In this document: positions 1-11,629 of the stretch, in pieces
Layout of the letters: each line of letters starts with the position of its first letter
Position numbering within the stretch: the first letter of the stretch is position 1
Source of the DNA: Aquatica leii
Lineage: Eukaryota > Arthropoda > Insecta > Coleoptera > Lampyridae
Length of the DNA stretch: 64,000 bases
Assembly (NCBI GenBank): GCA_035610365.1
Contig: CM069435.1
Location: forward strand, 85,097,389 to 85,161,388
Direction of reading: 5' to 3'
Translations under genes and position numbers: made by a program
The notes under the pieces: model-generated
Told to the model about the DNA's origin: nothing
Database searches by the model: none
What the model saw: the letters and a program-made list of their open reading frames with translations, nothing else

Positions 1-1740
1 GTCCTACGTCACATTTTATGCACATAGTTCTTCCTGGACTTGAGCAATTGTGACCGACACACCTTCTGCTTTTACCCTTTGGTACCGGTATCACGTAATG
101 ATGCAGACTATATGTTCTATCTCTAATTACCCGAGAATCATTTGCTGGAGCCTTTGAAACTCTACCAGGAGCTTTTGTAGGTTTCTTGCCAAGTATGTAT
201 GTATGTCTAAAAATAAAAATATATAGTAATTAGGGTGATTGCGGTAGGTACAATGTTTACCTGAACAATGTTGCGTCTAAATTCTAACTTACTGATATTA
301 CGACCCGATTTTCTGTACAGTGAAAATAGACCAGTACCATTTTTTTGATCAGACGCCAATACGGTAACTGAAATATTTGAGTACATAAAAACTGATTTAT
401 AACACGCAGGGTATATTTTTACCATGAAACTTTGCTATCCATCAAGTCAGCGCCTCCCATATTGTTATTGTATTGTATAACAATATCAGGACGTGGCACG
501 ATAATGTTCCTCTTTTGTTGTCTTGAAAATCTTTCTACTGATTCAACTGGTGCTACAGCAAAGGAAGGTAACAACAGTTTTGTTCATCCATCGAACATGC
601 ATAATGCCGCAGTTTTTCTCAAGAGCAGAACAACTAGGACCTCGGATTCTTTTGGAATTTTTTTTTGTTTTCTTCTTTAGGGATCCGGTTGTCTCTGACC
701 GTGCCAGTCACTCCATATCAGTTTGTTATGAATGTACATAAGATTATCAAAGAAGAAGTGTGTGTCGCTTTTCCTGGAGATCGTCAGTCATTTGGACGAG
801 AGGTGCTGCTGCCTTCCTGAACAGTTCTTCGTATTAGGTGTTAGAACGAGGATTTTTTCTTTGATAAATTTCAAAATTTATCAAATACTCATCGGGAGTA
901 TTCTATGACCTCACCTTGTAACTAAACCTAACAGGTTTTTCTTAATAAATTGCTTGCACCTGTGCCTACCGCAATAACGAATCATAGATTCGTCATATGA
1001 GAGGTCCTGTTCGGGAACAAAATACTCGATAAGTTTGTTTTTTAAGGCGCCTGTTAAAATGTGTAGTTTATATATTTTGTCCGTAGGATCAATTGAATTG
1101 TTGTCTGCCGCATAGCTTCTACTATCATTTCGTTTCTCATATCTTTGGCAGCTTCCCAGTAACCTCTCTTAGATGGTAGAGTATTGTAACCATTCAGTAT
1201 TAGAATGCCAGGAAAAACTTTTATTTTCTCTAAGGACACATTTGGCAGTGTGCTATTTTTGAAAAGCCCATAATTTTTTGTCTCTCGTAAAATTCCTTCC
1301 AAAAGATCATCTGGAAAAAATAATTCAAACATGTCGACGCAACTCAGTACAGCATATTTGCTGTAATCGGATCGTGGCAATCCGACTGTACTGGATTTTA
1401 AGTCTCGCGATTGGCAAAAATTTTAATTTGTCGTCCGAGTTGACAACGTTAGACCAGAATGAAAAGTAGAATCTGTGCTGGTGCTAGGTTGAGTTGTGCT
1501 TTCTGTGCTGGTATTAGGTTGATCAAATACTGATAATTTATCATCACACGCTATGCTAGTTTTGTCAAGCTCTGCCCCGGCAGCCAATTGTCTTCTACTC
1601 AAATTACCTACGAAGTCAGCGTTGTCCTCATCTGTTAGGACGTTGCTTTTTGAGGGTTCTGTGTAAATAGCAGACAACTATGGATTATCCTCGCTTTCAT
1701 CAAAATCAATATCTAAGGGTTCTTTTAACGAAATAGGAAA
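1..1740 (-). mobile_element. piggyBac-family transposase remnant (copy 1), C-terminus runs off the window edge
   Basis: Decayed transposase on the minus strand. Reading down from about 1740: an acidic N-terminal part (DIDFDESEDNP, then a stop, then the 1423-1677 frame); the start of the DDE domain at 1054-1380 with LFPDD-like and PGILILNGYNTLPSKRGYW segments; the first catalytic region YDESMIRYCGRH near 970-1010; VRWMNK near 585-600; YNNNMGGADLMD near 440-475; the LYRKSG...LEFRRNIVQ block at about 262-330; and a C-terminal Cys finger (RRCVGHNC...CIKCDVG) at 1-60. These blocks occur in the order expected for piggyBac transposases. Several frameshifts and stops separate them, so it is a pseudogene. 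No TTAA-flanked terminal repeat was identified at the 5' end. It could descend from a domesticated gene, but the number of breaks argues against function. Confidence 0.85.
207..260 (-). other. Probable 54-bp intron in the piggyBac copy 1 transposase
   Basis: On the minus strand the coding block ends ...AACATTGTTCAG, followed by GTAAAC (255-260). After 54 bp comes an AT/pyrimidine-rich tract ending TTTTTAG (207-208). Joining CAG to ACATAC keeps phase 0 and links FRRNIVQ to TYILGKKPT, which continues into the C-terminal zinc finger. Unspliced, the frame reads VNIVPTAITLITIYFYF and stops. Donor, acceptor, length and restored homology all agree with a short insect intron. It has not been tested by RNA. 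Confidence 0.6.
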
Positions 1741-2589
1741 TAGGAAAAGACTTGACGTTATCTGGCAAAGCGCTTAGATGCTATAACAGTCAATTACGAA
1801 AACATGGCACTTACACTAAACGTATGTCCATATTGTCGTGTAAATAAAATATCGCACAAATTCAACGACACTTTACCATAACAACACTCACTCGTAACTG
1901 AAATGTGGATACACACTACACAGCGCTGCTTATCGCAATTCAAGCGGAAGGTAAACTAACAGTCCACTTGAAAAACAACGTCTAAACACGCACAAAATAT
2001 TTTATAACTTCGATATGTTTACTGCATACCCGCTGACATAGCAAACGCCACTGTTATTACCTACCGATCATATGATAACAAAATTTATAATTGTAACTGT
2101 AAATTTATAATGATCTCTCAGACGGTTGTATAAAATAATTTTAAAAGACTTCTTCTCCATTCATTGAAAGGGTACTCTCCAAACGTACTAATGAAACTGG
2201 TTTCTTTACGTCCAATTGTTGGCGCCATAAACTCAGTTACTTTTAAGATCATCTTTCAAGTTTATTAAAACCTTTAGCAAGGAAGACAGAGTCATTTATA
2301 GGTACTTTGTTTGGTTAGTTTTGATGTCGAGTTTATATGTACTAATCTACCTGATTCAGTTTTTGTTTTGTGCGCCAATGATTAACTATGTGATTTAAAC
2401 TGCATTCACCAAAATATTAGAAACGTACTCTTATTTATCATTTTTTGAAGTTTTAGTTACTCATTTCAAAGATTATTATTAGTGGCGAATTATTTAGTGC
2501 TCAAAGCTGTTTCTCTAAATCAACCTCAAAAACTTCAAAGTTTTTTTTTCACGATCTACTTCAAAATTTACTTCTACCAAACCAAGAAC
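1741..2589. other. No gene seen; 5' flank of piggyBac copy 1
   Basis: AT-rich sequence without a convincing ORF. The stretch at 1780-1960 is upstream of the transposase on the minus strand and may hold its promoter and 5' end. No clear terminal inverted repeat with TTAA was recognised. Confidence 0.4.
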
Positions 2590-2599
2590 AACAATAGAA

Positions 2600-2990
2600 T
2601 CTAAGTCTCAACCGTTGTCTATTGCTTATCTATATGTTAAAGGTATTACAGATTGTATCGGAAAAATACTATCAAAACACAATATTCTCACTCGGTTTAC
2701 TTATCTGCTTAAATTGGGCCTACTTTTGAAGTCTGTTAAAGATGTTATTCCTTTTTGGTCTGGCGGCGTTTATGACATTTCTTGCTTTTGTGGTGGTATA
2801 TATATATATATTGGAAAAACTGGTAGAAACGTAGGAATTCGTATAAAAGAACATCAAAGTTGTAGTCGTCTTAAAGAATATTGTAATTTAGCCGTTGCGA
2901 ATCGCATGCTAGAAACAAATGAACAAATTTTGTTCGAGATTATAGTTTTCTTCTACTGGATCTTTTATAAAAACTAGATTTCAAAGTGCA
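2600..2990 (+). mobile_element. Penelope-like element fragment with GIY-YIG endonuclease
   Basis: The frame 2615-2977 reads YVKGITDCIGKILSKHNI, then LLKSVKDVIP, then GGVYDISCFCGG, GKTGRNVGIRIKEHQ, and AVANRMLE. This is the order seen at the C-terminus of Penelope-like reverse transcriptases: the 'LPYVKG..IGRIL.KH' linker, 'LL.SVKD', then the Cys-rich GIY-YIG endonuclease with the R..EH core. The usual G(K)VYIG is widened to GGIYIYIG by a (TA)n run at 2801-2813, a small in-frame expansion. The reverse transcriptase proper is missing upstream, so this is a 5'-truncated fragment, as is common for the family. No ATG is needed or seen. Confidence 0.8.
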
Positions 2991-3991
2991 CTCAATCAGT
3001 TTATTCCAAGTTCTGAATGTGTTTACTGCGACGTGCGATGAAAGTTTGGCTTGTGAAAATCTGCCACGCGGGAATTACCCATAATGGAAAATTGTAATTT
3101 TTCCTTTGTTGTTAAACAGTTGAAAATGTTAACCAGCTTATTCGTCTTTCTTTTAATTTACACATATTTACGGGTGCTTTACTTATTACGTCAACATTTT
3201 TACTCTACTCAATGTTGTATTTCAAAGTTAACTTTATCTCGAATAAATAAAGTGTCTTAGAATTTGTAATTATTGTGAATTGAACATTAATTAGAAAATG
3301 TCAAATGTCTACTAACTGACTAGACAATGGCTAATGCCTAACACAAATTTGTTTGTATCATAACATTTACCACATCCGGATTTTTTACACTATAATTACA
3401 TTATTTATCACACATTGATTACATTTCCAACACTTCCTACGTTTACACACATTTACTAAGTTACGCTCATATTCGGATTTATTAGCGTAATAAAATTGCA
3501 CAATGTTTACTATGTTAATTAGATTTTTAATAGTGGAAACAAGTGATAAAATACTGTGGCGCTGTAATCGGTTTAGGTATGTCAAAATGTTGATATCATC
3601 TGTCTTACGTTAGTACATTTTTCTTAACTTACCTTTGGTTTTGTCGTTATATTTGTTATTAACAAGTCTACGTATTATTGTAAGTAAACTGATTTTTATG
3701 TAATATATAAATATGTGATCATTTTTAACCTTTTAAAGTTTTTTTGTTGACAGGCTTGCCTTTTAAGTGGATTAACGTTTTTAAGATTGACTTAGACTTA
3801 TCAAATTTTCAATTTTTATTTTATTATTTCACAGCTCACGACATAATAAAACACATATGCTCCTGAAAACTTGTATTTTTTTTTCATTTTTACTTTTCTA
3901 TATGGAAAGTATGCGATCGCAATTTTTTTTTTAAATTTTGATTACATAGTTTTACGTTTCAATGTCTACTGAATCAGAAAAATGTATTTTA
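2991..3991. other. No supported gene
   Basis: AT-rich. A 66-codon minus frame at 3385-3585 has a CKRRKCWKCNQC cluster that recalls a zinc finger, but no flanking homology supports it as a gene or transposon end. Confidence 0.4.
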
Positions 3992-4020
3992 GGTGTTTGT
4001 GTGTGTGTGTGTCTGTGTGT
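3992..4020. repeat. (GT)n microsatellite
   Basis: Alternating GT over about 29 bp with one TTT and one TCT interruption. It directly precedes the direct repeat starting at 4024 and may mark the edge of a repetitive element. Confidence 0.9.
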
Positions 4021-4023
4021 AAC

Positions 4024-4461
4024 GATGTACCCATGATAACTCTCGAACCTTAAAGTCCTAGTTACTAGAAATTTAGTATGCAGCTAGCTTTTCATATTCT
4101 CTCGGTTCTATCAAAAGATGGGTCTGATAAAGAAACCGGAAGTGGGTGTATCAGCCATTTTTAACAGTTTTTCTTATATAATTTTGTACGTATGTAAATT
4201 ATTCGAATTATATTTATAGTTTCTTATAGAGTTAATTCTTCCAAACGATTTATTCAATTTTTTTTATATTCTTTTGATTTTTTTATACACGGAGTACTGC
4301 ATCTTATTTAAATTATCTTTGGATGTACCCACGGTAACTCTCGAACCAAAAGTCCTAGTAATTTTTAACAGTTTTTCTTGTATAATTTTGTACGTATGTA
4401 AATTATTCGAATTATTTTTACAGTTTCTTATAGAGATAATTCTTTCTAACAACTTATTCAA
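4024..4461. repeat. Partly duplicated repeat unit (two direct copies)
   Basis: GATGTACCCAYGRTAACTCTCGAACC begins at 4024 and again at 4322. ATTTTTAACAGTTTTTCTTRTATAAT and about 95 bp after it occur from about 4158 and again from about 4362. The offset is 298 bp at the left end but 204 bp at the right, so the second copy lacks about 94 bp present in the first. No coding capacity is seen. Confidence 0.8.
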
Positions 4462-4465
4462 ATAA

Positions 4466-5229
4466 AAAAATTTCTAACATTAACAGTTTATTAGATATTT
4501 AATTTATAATTTAAAATGAATTTAAAAATATAATATACCTTCGATTATATCTCAATGAAATCAACGAGAAAAATTTAAAAAAAATTATACAATACAAACG
4601 TGTACATATCACTTCAAAATGGTTTTATAACAACATAACTTAAAAAAAATATGTAGACATTCCTTCATCATTCCTTATAGGAAAGTCGTATGGTGACCAC
4701 ACCAGTTTTTTTATATTTGTTTACTATAGTAGCCCAATTAGTCTAACTTATTAGGTATTATCGTATTATTGACAGTGCGAATCATCGAAGTAAGAACATA
4801 ACATACGTATTTGTTGTCATAATTTGACCGAATAAAACGACGACTATTGACTTTGTAATTGTTATTAACCAGTTCTTCTATTACTTTCTCTATGTGTCAC
4901 GAATCAGAGTAATATAAGGCATCATCTTCTCACGCGGTCGATCTGTGCTAACTATGAAACAAAAACAATTTTGTTTTGACAAATGAATTTTTCACGACTA
5001 GGTAGAGCAGTACCATTAAGAGAACTATCCGAGCTGCTGCTTAGCAAATGCGTCCCGTTTTACATCATTTTTTCCTGTGATATCTTTAGCTGTTTCAAAT
5101 AATATGTTTTTCCAGTAATTTTTAAAATTATTGATGCTCATTTCCAACTGTTTGCATTCTCTTATAGCTTTTTCGAGAGCAGCCGTGTAAACAATCGATT
5201 GACATATTAGAAGAGTAAACAATTTTTGT
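4466..5229. other. No supported gene
   Basis: AT-rich sequence. A minus-strand 70-codon frame ends at 5025 next to the LINE tail but does not resemble reverse transcriptase and was not recognised. Confidence 0.35.
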
Positions 5230-6240
5230 AGCCACATCTTCTTCTTCTGTAAGTAGCATCTCCTAACGGAGGTTAATTATCATAATGGCAATTTTGACTT
5301 TGGATACTGCTGCTCTGAACAACTCTACAGATATACATACATCCATACCACTCTCGCAGGTTTTTAAGCCAAAAAGTTTGTCGGCGCCCTACGCTTCTTT
5401 TTCTTTCTATTTTTCCCTGTGTGATAAGTTGCAGTAGGTTATATCTGTTAGCTCGCATAACGTGGCCGAAGTACTGAAGTTCCCTTTTTTTTAATGGTGT
5501 TTCTACACTTTCTTTGTTCATTTGACTTCTTCATACGTTTTCTCTCTGTTCATGCTATCTTGAACATACGTCGGTATATTCATAATTCGAGGGCTTGTGT
5601 CTGGTCAGTGTCTTGCATTTGAACCGTCTATACTTTCTATATTTAAACAGCAAATTTCTCAGTTTCATAAAAGTAACCCTCGCAAATTCTTGTTTGGGCA
5701 TTTTATATCGTTTATTATGGTTCTCAGATATTTTTATTTGCCGACTCTTTCAATATTGATGTTGTCTATTTTTAGACGTGCTACTAAATTTGGTGTTTTC
5801 GATGCTACCATAAGCTTTGTTTTTCTAAAGCTAATTTTTAAGCCGTATCGACTAGTTGTGTTCAAACGTTCCATAATGTTATGTGGGTCTGAAACATCGT
5901 CAGTCATTATTAAAGTATCATCAGCGTACCGTATGTTATTTATAGGTGTTCCGTTTATTTTTATGCCTGCTGTTCTTCCTTCTAATGTTTCTTCGAATAT
6001 CGCTTCGGAGTATAAGTTAAACAACAAGGGTGATCGCATCCTTGTCTTAATCTTTTCTGTATCTTGATATCTTTCGTTGTGTCATTTCCTACCCTTACGA
6101 CCGCTTTGTGATTCCAATACAAATTTTGGGTAATTTGAATATCGTGTGTGTCAATGTTCTTGTTCTTGAGTATACCCATTAGTTTTTCGTGCTGAATGTT
6201 ATCGACTTGTGCCAAATCGTGACGTTTGCTCACGTGAAAA
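5230..6240 (-). mobile_element. 5'-truncated RTE-like non-LTR retrotransposon (reverse transcriptase remnant)
   Basis: Minus-strand blocks in order: VDNIQHEKLMGILKNKNID and IQNLYWNHKAVVRVGN (5982-6233), RLRQGCD, then after a frameshift SPLLFNLYSEAIFEE and NNIRYADDTLIMTDD (5734-6039) with the YADD catalytic motif, then KTKLMV, IERVGK, and the C-terminal block KRELQYFGHVMRAN...QGKIERKRSVGRRQ...WLKNLREW (5273-5521). These are hallmarks of endonuclease-reverse transcriptases of the RTE/craniofacial-type LINEs common in insects. The endonuclease and the start of the RT are missing above 6240. At least two frameshifts and internal stops (5525-5730) make it dead. Confidence 0.85.
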
Positions 6241-8709
6241 CGTTTTGTTCTGCAAGTTTTTGATTATATTCAAAATTGTCGACAGTTTGTTTTAGCGGTT
6301 CATTTTTTTTTGCATGGAAAAATTGGTACAATTATAAACGTTAAAGTTAGTGAAAGAGCTTTTGTGTAGTTTTCTCTGTTTTTATTGTGTTCTAATTGTT
6401 TGTTTTATGTATGATTATGTGATTTACAACTCTTAGTAATTTTTTTATGGGATTTATTTGTACAGCAGGCACACTAAAGTCGCTGTTTCTTAGTTGTTGC
6501 CTTATTTGTTTGTCATTTTCTTTTAAAGATTATTTCGGTTTCAGTTTTATTTTTTACAGTGTTTCTTACAAGAGGTTTTTTTGTAGTGTATCGGTCTTTG
6601 TATACAGAGCATTTTAGACAAAACTGAAAAATGGTTGAAACAAACCTTGTTTTGCAAAAATCTGTTTTGCAATAACTTTAAATATAATGAGCTTTTGACA
6701 TAGATTCCATATGACAGTTTCCTCAATTTTTTTTTGACAATTATGAATACATCTCGCAACACTGCACTTAAATGGCGCTGCACTAGGGTCTACTTTTTTA
6801 CGTTTATCTTTAGTATAGTGAACACCGTAGCAAAACCCACATCTAATTGTTGTTCTCTATCTCTCTAGAAGATTTGAAAATAGTGTTAACACTTGCTAGT
6901 TATTTTATCTTGAGTTTTCTAATGTAATAACCTGAAACTATCTCCAATTGAGTAGTTTTACTTGGAAGTTTTTTAGCTCAAAACAATTGCTTATAACTTG
7001 GTATGACGGTTAAATGGAGCCAATTGTTTGTCAGAGCACACCAAGAGCATCTTTTCAACTGGCTTTTAATTTATGTTATTAAAAGTAGTCATCCATTTAT
7101 ACTGCACCGATAAACCCTTTTTGTCTTTTAAGTTTACCATTATTCATATAGACGATTTGATAGAAATTTTTATCAATATGAAAAATGTAGGCCATGAAAC
7201 AAAAGTAATGATTTTTTTTCAAGAATGTATCAATATGGTATATATTTTGGTAGGGGGTTGAGAAATATTCTTTTTAACGCTAGAATTTATTGCCACTATT
7301 GACGTTTAAAAAGCAGCAGGATAGAAAAAACGGAACATGTTAAACGTGATACTAATGTCAACAACTGTCCACACTTTGTGGCGCGGTCTTTACGAAAAAG
7401 TTAGAAACGTTAGTTACATCTTTGGTTACATATATCCATTTCATCTACTTCAATCGACCATGCAAACCTTTTACAAAGGCTTCCATTATTATAGTGAATC
7501 TAATATGTTTATTATGCTAGATTTTGTTATAAAAATGTTAACAGTTGTGACATCTTCTGATTAATTCTGCCATCATCAAAGCTGCAAAGCATCTTTGTAC
7601 ACTACACGATTAATTCAAAATTGTCACTTGCTTAAGTAGACATTCACTTACAATCAAAACATGATTTAAAGAAAATTACACCTGAATATCTCTAGCTTTC
7701 TACCGTTTACGGTGTTGGTTTCATTTTTTGTAATGAATTACGTTATAGTATAGCATCTGTTTAATTGAATTACGTACTGAAAGTTATTGTTTCCACGTTA
7801 TCTTATTTACCGTTGACTTTTGTTCATAGTTTAATCCAGTCATCTAAATTTAAAAAGTCGAGAGTTATTTTTTATTGATATCTCTGTTTCTATGTTTGTC
7901 ATCTACCTGTAGTTAGAATTTTCATAATTAAAATTCGATGTAGTATAGGGCCAAATAATTATTGATTGGTGGTAATTACAGAATCTTTCACGCGTGTACT
8001 TAGGATAAGGATCGCTTATTTATTAATACAAACTGCTGACAACGACACATTTGATATCACTTATCTATGGTTTAACGTGTTAAGTACCATTTCAACAAAA
8101 AATGAGATAAGTAATCCGGTTTGTTTAAATGATATTTAAAAAAGAGAGTGTAATACTTATTAGGACGTTTAGCAATAATCTTAAAAATAAAAATTATTGA
8201 CTTAGTTGTAACGTGTTTGTTATCATTTTTGATTTCGCCGTTTTTTAATTTCCCACATAAAAGGCATAAATATTTGTATTTCACTGGACGGATATGATAA
8301 TGATCGCAGTACTACTGATGAGAAGAGTTCCAAATGGAGTTCATAAACAGTTCTCTCTAATACGATGTAACTAAGGCATCTGGAAATCTGGATTCGTACA
8401 ATAATGAAGGATAAAGAACAATTTTTTCATATCATCATAGTCAAAGTAAAAACCGAATTTTTTTTATTAGGCATTGCCACTTCTAAGAATAAACCAGGAA
8501 GTGAATTATAATTTGAATAATCTGGAAATAAATGACTGGGCGTTATTTCATACTGGTTAGTATGAAATGACTGGAAGTTATTTTATACGAACCACACAAA
8601 ATTTTTCTCGGTTACAAAAATGGCCATAAATTGCTTAAAGCTTTCTGTTGGTATACAACGTGTCCATGATAAGAATACACAGTATGGGAATTTTGTGAAC
8701 GGTAAAGGA
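6241..8709. other. Long gene-free stretch
   Basis: Several 60-80 codon frames occur (for example 6547-6783 minus, 7073-7261 and 7337-7564 plus), but none shows recognisable domains, splice structure or codon bias. The sequence is uniformly AT-rich. I see no gene or bounded element here. Confidence 0.4.
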
Positions 8710-8711
8710 TA

Positions 8712-8990
8712 CAGGGTGGTTTAGGAAATTGGGTTATTTCAACTTTAAGCAAGTTTACATACCGGTCGCCAAAATTATTAATTAATAATTATTGTTGTTA
8801 ATCCATTTTTAGTTATCGTTTTGAAAATCTTCTTTTTGAATTTTTGATTTATACAATTTTCTTATTTGTTTTAATGACTAACAGCAGTTTGTCATTTCTA
8901 CTTTTTAAGCTCTAACAAATGGCGTTTCATCTTCAAGAAACTATCAGCAACTTATTTTTTTCATATGGTCACAAAAACTGAAACACCCTG
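8712..8990. mobile_element. TA-flanked MITE with CAGGGTG termini
   Basis: The 279-bp segment begins CAGGGTGGTTT and ends AAACACCCTG, near-perfect short terminal inverted repeats, with TA immediately outside each end (8710-8711, 8991-8992). The TA duplication and CAGGGTG ends fit a non-autonomous Tc1/mariner-type element. No coding frame is inside. Confidence 0.65.
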
Positions 8991-9300
8991 TATTCGATAG
9001 AATTTTTTATTGAAAATTCAACGATATTTCTACAGCCAAAAATAGAGAAAAAAACCAGCTTTAATATTTTCTTACTTTTTTATATAATAGGAGTTGGAAA
9101 AATTGCAAGGGTTTTATACCCAAAGGAATTTCGCCATAACTTTTCATTGATAGATTTCTACCGAACGCACGCTTATATTTTTAATGTGAAAGATGAATGT
9201 ATTGAGAAAATTTCTTAGTAAATTGATAGCATAAATAGTAGAGCACAAACAAATTAAATAATAGCTACAATACTTTTCCTTTAAAATACATCATAATTTC

Positions 9301-9838
9301 AATGTAGTCGTTGCGCGTCTTCACCTAAAATTTTTTCTAACTCTAAAAATATGTTTTTTATTTCGATCATTTTTTTGCAATAAATGAATGGATTTATAAT
9401 CAACACAATATCAAATAATTGGAGGGGTGTTTTTTGTTTAAAGGAAATTATTTAATTTCAAAGTTCAGTTATAACTTTTCACCGTATCCGTCACGCGACT
9501 TCGCCTAAAGTATTTTGTAACTCAAAAAGTATGTTTTTTATTTCGATAATTTTTTTGCAATAAATAAATAGATTTATAATTAACATCATATTAAATAATT
9601 GGAGAGGTCTTTTTTGTTTAAAGGGAATGATTTTATTTCAAAGTTCGGCCATAACGATTCAACGTATCCTTCACGCGTCTTCGCCTAAAATATATTGTAA
9701 CTCAAAAAATATGTTTTTTATTTTGATAATATTGCAATAAATAAATGGATCTATAATCATCACAATATCAAATAATTATAGGGGTGCTTTTTGTTTAAAG
9801 GAAATTATTCAATTTCAAAGTTCAGCCATAACGTTGAA
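9301..9838. repeat. Tandem array, three units of 180 bp
   Basis: The marker ATGTTTTTTATTTYGAT lies at 9351, 9531 and 9711, an exact 180-bp spacing. Each unit carries CGCGWCTTCRCCTAAA near its start, TGCAATAAATRAATRGAT in the middle, and a GGAGRGGTSTTTTTTGTTTAAAGG-like segment near its end. Units two and three resemble each other more than unit one. Unit three is slightly shortened near 9730. Probably a short satellite-like array; no coding potential. Confidence 0.85.
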
Positions 9839-10661
9839 TAGAATTCCCTTGCAAAGAACGGCATTCTGGACAAAACCATTCTGTTAGGATAATGACAAAT
9901 TGGTAGATACATAATACAATTTAGTTTTAAGAACTACTAAGTAATTTTCTGGCACCAAAAATAAAAATAAATGCAAAATAATGTTGATCACATAAAACGT
10001 AGTTAAATTACGTTGTTATTCTAATAAATGCACATTATTTCCAAGTACACTAAAAATACAAAGTAACTCATAGATAACGTATTTAGAGGTGTTTAAATGA
10101 GGTAATATTAGGTAGTCGGTCAAAATACGTACTTGAATAAATAAATACACTGCAAAAACAAAGCTAACATGCAAAACTGTTTTTAATTATACTAATGATT
10201 GGTTATAGTTAATTTCTAATTGCTTAGCAGCATTTTGCTCATTTTTGGAAACTTATATTATTGTACGACGTTATTTTTTTCTTTTAGGTTAAGTCACGTC
10301 TCTTGCGTCAACCATTTCAAAGTGCCAAAAGAAAACTGATTCAATTAACTAAGATAAGTCAGTGAGTGGGTTAACGCCCGGCGCATGCAAATTTTAGACG
10401 ACACATAGTCGCCTTACCGACGATAACTGATCGTATTAATTTACAGAGGAAAAGAGGTCTTAGGTCACTTGATCTTCTTCTTTTTAATTTAATTCTCATG
10501 CACCTAATAAACTTCGGTTAACAAATTTATGCAAAATAGGCAATTGTTCATGTATTAAAACAAACAAAATGAGAGATCTTTGTCTATTAGTGTATGAATA
10601 ATTCATTAAAAACCAATCTTTTGCGCCCTTGAAATTTAATTTAATACCAAACTTGGCCATA
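9839..10661. other. No supported gene
   Basis: AT-rich sequence without a convincing frame, splice structure or bounded repeat. Confidence 0.35.
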
Positions 10662-10743
10662 GCTAATCATCAGGCGATTATACTAAAAGTAACAAAATAG
10701 TAATTAGTGATACTACTTTTCGTATAATCGCCTAATGATAGCC
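10662..10743. repeat. Inverted repeat, 30-bp arms
   Basis: Left arm 10662-10691 (GCTAATCATCAGGCGATTAT..) pairs with 10714-10743 (..ATAATCGCCTAATGATAGCC) with about three mismatches around a 22-bp loop. It may be the end of the adjacent mariner fragment or a small foldback element. Confidence 0.7.
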
Positions 10744-10849
10744 TCAATGTAATTTGTTTCGGCCGAAACATTTAGAAATATTCAAGGTCTGAGACCGGAT
10801 GACGAGAAAAGTCGATCAGGTTGTTGCGAATGGTATACCAGAAAATCCG

Positions 10850-11400
10850 AGGTTCTAAATTTTCTTTTTAAAGTAATTTGGTCTGATGAAAGCATGATAA
10901 TTATCAATGACATTTCAACTGGCGCAACATCATTATTAGGCAATAGACAATCCTCATTTAAAAAAAGCTACAAGGTATCAACATCGATTTTGTTTTAATA
11001 TGTGAATAGGCGTTTTGGGTAGCAGAATAAACGGGCTTTTTGTTTACGACAACAATTTAAATTCTGACCTGATGCAAATTGATTTGGACGATGTCTTGGA
11101 TGAATTACTTCTAACAATTGTTAACAACTGCTGGTTTCAACAAGATGTTGCCCCAGTGCATAATTCAAGAATAATAAGGGAGTATTTGTTCCAGAAAAAT
11201 AGATTGGAAATCACAGCTTCGTGCTTAGTCCGATTACCGGATTTGAGTCCGTTAGATTTTTTCCTCTTAAGGTTATGAAAAAACCAAGTATATGACTTTT
11301 TAAAATGAATACAATTTCATCAGAAATCTTACACGATGTTTTAAATTCTACTGTGAAAAGAGCATACTAGTATCTAGAAAATAATGGCAACGTACTTCAA
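10850..11400 (+). mobile_element. mariner-type transposase fragment (DUF4817/DDE_3 type)
   Basis: Frames on the plus strand read VIWSDES (first catalytic Asp), GSRINGLFVYDNNL, then WFQQDVAPVHNSRIIREYL (second Asp) and LPDLSPLDFFL (third acidic position). These are the three DDE/D blocks of the insect mariner family seen complete at 12.4-14.3 kb. A stop near 11000 and another after DFFLLRL (11276-11278) break it, and the N-terminal DNA-binding part is absent. It is a degraded partial copy. Confidence 0.75.
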
Positions 11401-11629
11401 CCCTCGTAAAAACAGTGTTAATAAATGCTTATCAAAGCAGTTTTAATTATATGGGTATACGTATTTATTTATTAAGGTAAAAATTAAATTTCCTATTAGA
11501 AATTAGGGACAGGACGAGAACCAACGCAGAATAAGAAAAAGTACTACCAAAAAGAGCTGGGGAATAAGCTTTAACGTAGGTGGCGCTACAGATGACAGCA
11601 AACGCTATAAAAAGTTGTAGAACAAACAT

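Noticed and set aside
1278..1469. Plus-strand ORF over piggyBac copy 1
   Set aside because: Antisense shadow of the transposase blocks; no independent signal.
3385..3585. Minus ORF with CKRRKCWKCNQC
   Set aside because: Cys cluster alone, no flanking transposase or gene structure.
9301..9838. CRISPR-like array
   Set aside because: The 180-bp units are repeated end to end without unique spacers, and the genome is eukaryotic.
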